Positions 6,451-7,950 of a DNA stretch of 7,950 nucleotides are shown piece after piece. The first letter of the stretch is position 1. Each line of letters begins with the position of its first letter. Source of the DNA: DASRBO01 sp035653595 (GTDB lineage: Bacteria > Actinomycetota > Acidimicrobiia > Acidimicrobiales > JAJPHE01); contig DASRBO010000089.1 in the NCBI GenBank assembly GCA_035653595.1, forward strand, positions 1 through 7,950, in the 5' to 3' direction. Below the pieces are notes generated by a model. That model saw nothing but the letters and a program-made list of their open reading frames with translations, made no database searches and had not been told where the DNA came from. A program made the position numbers and the translations under genes.

Positions 6451-7698
6451 ATGACCGCCACCGACACCGCCCCGAGGACCGACGAAGAGGTGCGCACCGA
6501 GGTGCGCCAGTGGCTGCGGGCCAACCTGCCGGCGGCGTGGGTCGAGGCCGTCGACGCCGGCGACGACGCCGCCCTCAACAAGGTCCGGCCCCAGCTCGAC
6601 TTCAACCAGTGGTGCGCCAAGCTTGGCGAGGCCGGCTGGGCCACCCCCACCTGGCCCAGGCAGTACGGAGGGGCTGGGCTCGAGCCCGGGCAGGCCCGCA
6701 TCGTCAACGACGAGCTCAACCACTACAAGGTCCCCCGGTCCTTCAACGTCATCGGCATCGGGATGGGCGGCCCGACGATCATGCAGTGGGGCAGCGAGGA
6801 GCTGAAGCAGCGCTACCTCCCCCCGATGGCCCAGCACCGCGAGATCTGGTGCCAGCTGTTCTCCGAGCCGGGGGCGGGCTCCGACGTGGCCGGCCTGTCG
6901 ACCAGGGCGGTTCGCGACGGCGACGAGTGGGTGGTGAACGGGCAGAAGGTGTGGACCACCCTGGCCCACATGGCGTCGTTCGGGATGCTGGTCGCCCGCA
7001 CCGACCCCGACGCCCCCAAGCACAAGGGCATGACCTACTTCATCGTCGACATGCACGCTCCGGGGGTGGAGGTGCGGCCGCTGAAGCAGATGACCGGCGA
7101 CGCCGAGTTCAACGAGGTGTTCCTGACCGACGTGCGCATCCCCGACAGCCACCGGCTGGGCCCGGTCGGCGAGGGCTGGGCGGTGGCGACCACCACGCTC
7201 ATGAACGAGCGGGTGGCGCTGTCGGGTGCGGGCAGCGCCGGCGGCGACAACGTCGGAGGCGGTCCGGTCGACGCCCTGGTCCGGCGGGCCAAGCGGAACG
7301 GGGCGTGGGAGGACCCGGTGCTGCGCCAGCGGCTGGTGCAGGCGGTGATCGAGGGGCGCATCCTCCGCATCACCAACTTCCGGGCCGCCGCGGTGCGCAA
7401 GTCGGGCCGCCAGCCCGGGCCCGAGGGCTCCATAACGAAGCTGTTCCAGGCCGAATACAACAAGCGGCTGCAGGAGCTGGCCATCGACGTGACCGGCCCG
7501 ACGGCGATGGCCTGGGCCCGCAGCGACGGCGACACCAACGCCACCGTGCGGGGCTTCCTGCGCTCGAGGGCCAACACCATCGAGGGCGGCACCTCGGAGA
7601 TCATGCGCAACATCCTCGGCGAGCGGGTGCTGGGGCTGCCCAAGGAGCCGGCTCTCGACCGCGACGTGCCCTGGAAGGACATCCCCCGCAGCAAGTAG
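6451..7698 (+). CDS. Acyl-CoA dehydrogenase (FadE-like flavoprotein)
   Basis: A 415-aa FAD enzyme that introduces the alpha,beta double bond into an acyl-CoA and passes electrons to electron-transfer flavoprotein. The helical N-terminal domain spans about 10-130. The beta domain carries the flavin-contacting signature QLFSEPGAGSDVAGL (135-149) and VNGQKVWTT (162-170). The C-terminal helical domain ends with GGTSEIMRNILGERVLGLP (379-397). At the position of the MCAD catalytic Glu (YEGT) this protein has Gly379. A Glu at 253 in NERVALSG matches the isovaleryl-CoA/long-chain dehydrogenase position and is the likely base. It is slightly longer than the usual 380-400 aa, as in many actinobacterial FadE proteins. 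The gene ends in tandem TAG codons. It is divergent from the thioesterase and convergent with the nitroreductase. Substrate (fatty, branched or steroid acyl) is undetermined. Confidence 0.94.
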   Translation: MTATDTAPRTDEEVRTEVRQWLRANLPAAWVEAVDAGDDAALNKVRPQLDFNQWCAKLGEAGWATPTWPRQYGGAGLEPGQARIVNDELNHYKVPRSFNVIGIGMGGPTIMQWGSEELKQRYLPPMAQHREIWCQLFSEPGAGSDVAGLSTRAVRDGDEWVVNGQKVWTTLAHMASFGMLVARTDPDAPKHKGMTYFIVDMHAPGVEVRPLKQMTGDAEFNEVFLTDVRIPDSHRLGPVGEGWAVATTTLMNERVALSGAGSAGGDNVGGGPVDALVRRAKRNGAWEDPVLRQRLVQAVIEGRILRITNFRAAAVRKSGRQPGPEGSITKLFQAEYNKRLQELAIDVTGPTAMAWARSDGDTNATVRGFLRSRANTIEGGTSEIMRNILGERVLGLPKEPALDRDVPWKDIPRSK

Positions 7699-7717
7699 TA
7701 GCCCTCAGCCGGGCGGG

Positions 7718-7734
7718 GCCGGTCCGGCGCCGGA
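7718..7734. terminator. GC-rich inverted repeats between convergent genes, weak terminator candidate
   Basis: The 36-base gap between two convergent stops contains GCCG-GTC-CGGC (7718-7728) and the overlapping 12-base palindrome TCCGGCGCCGGA (7723-7734). Either could form a short hairpin on both strands. There is no T-tract, and the background is almost all G and C, so a bidirectional terminator is only a possibility. Confidence 0.22.
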
Positions 7735-7950
7735 TCAGGACGTGGGCGGGCCGGCCGAGGTGTGGCGGGTGCCCGGCGGATCCACCGCCCAGGCCGGAGC
7801 CTGCCCCCAGCGCTCGCCGTAGACGACCTCGGCCATGGGCCGGCGCCTTACCGGGCCGTGGCCGCCCTCGGGCCGGCCGATGGTGATGGTGGCGGCCATG
7901 AACACACCGTCGGGGATGTCGAGCAGCTGGCGCAGCTCGGCCTCCACCGG
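7735..7950 (-). CDS. Nitroreductase family protein, C-terminal fragment (runs off window)
   Basis: The frame is open to the right edge and only the last 72 codons or so are inside the window; the real start lies beyond 7950. The visible part contains LRQLLDIPDG followed by a hydrophobic strand, TIGRPEGG, RRRPMAEVV and YGERWG. This matches the usual C-terminal end of FMN-dependent nitroreductase-family oxidoreductases, where the segment after the LLxIPxxV helix closes the core and the RxPLxEVV/RWG stretch is near the C-terminus. About 20 further residues rich in Pro, Gly and Thr follow. The FMN-binding N-terminal residues cannot be checked. It is convergent with the acyl-CoA dehydrogenase, with 36 bases between stops. 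The family call rests on the tail only; a putative F420- or FMN-dependent relative with the same fold is possible. Confidence 0.72.
   Translation of the reverse strand, partial: PVEAELRQLLDIPDGVFMAATITIGRPEGGHGPVRRRPMAEVVYGERWGQAPAWAVDPPGTRHTSAGPPTS

Noticed and set aside
6510..7886. A 458-codon plus-strand open frame inside the acyl-CoA dehydrogenase
   Set aside because: It is a shifted frame of a gene with clear family motifs; the translated composition is typical of a GC shadow.

Overview
This is a gene-dense, very GC-rich stretch of bacterial chromosome. It carries eight complete protein genes and the 3' end of a ninth, and no RNA genes, mobile elements or CRISPR arrays that I can see. 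The GC bias, frequent GTG/TTG starts, TAnnnT boxes placed 6-8 bases before start codons, and actinobacterial-style acyl-CoA metabolism point to an actinomycetote, possibly an Acidimicrobiia-like lineage. The phylum is a reasonable inference; the class is a guess.

Region 1 (1-2587, + strand) is a three-gene ABC-2 exporter operon: a DrrA/NodI-type ATPase followed by two different six-helix permeases. The genes are separated by one base and then overlap in a GTGA. It probably encodes an efflux pump with a heterodimeric membrane part; the substrate is unknown. Region 2 (2597-4210, - strand) is a DUF885-family protein with an intact HExxxGHH metallopeptidase-like motif, convergent with the operon. 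Region 3 (4233-5548, + strand) starts 22 bases from it in the opposite direction and encodes a pterin-4a-carbinolamine dehydratase followed, in a TTGA overlap, by a protein of unknown function (DUF6687-like by recollection) with an HxDxDG motif. Region 4 is a divergent pair: a double-hotdog acyl-CoA thioesterase (5557-6384, -) and an acyl-CoA dehydrogenase (6451-7698, +). They probably share a control region and act in acyl-CoA or fatty-acid turnover. Region 5 (7735-7950, -) is the C-terminal part of a nitroreductase-family protein running off the right edge.

The clearest structure beyond the genes is regulatory. All five genes that begin a transcription unit have a TAnnnT hexamer ending 6-8 bases before the start codon and no convincing Shine-Dalgarno sequence. 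The three internal operon genes lack the box; one of them has a perfect GGAGG instead. This suggests leaderless transcription of lead genes, including one whose start is forced to be TTG, and two -10 boxes that share a TA in a 22-base divergent gap. I see no convincing wholly new system. The least characterised gene is the one at 4508-5548.
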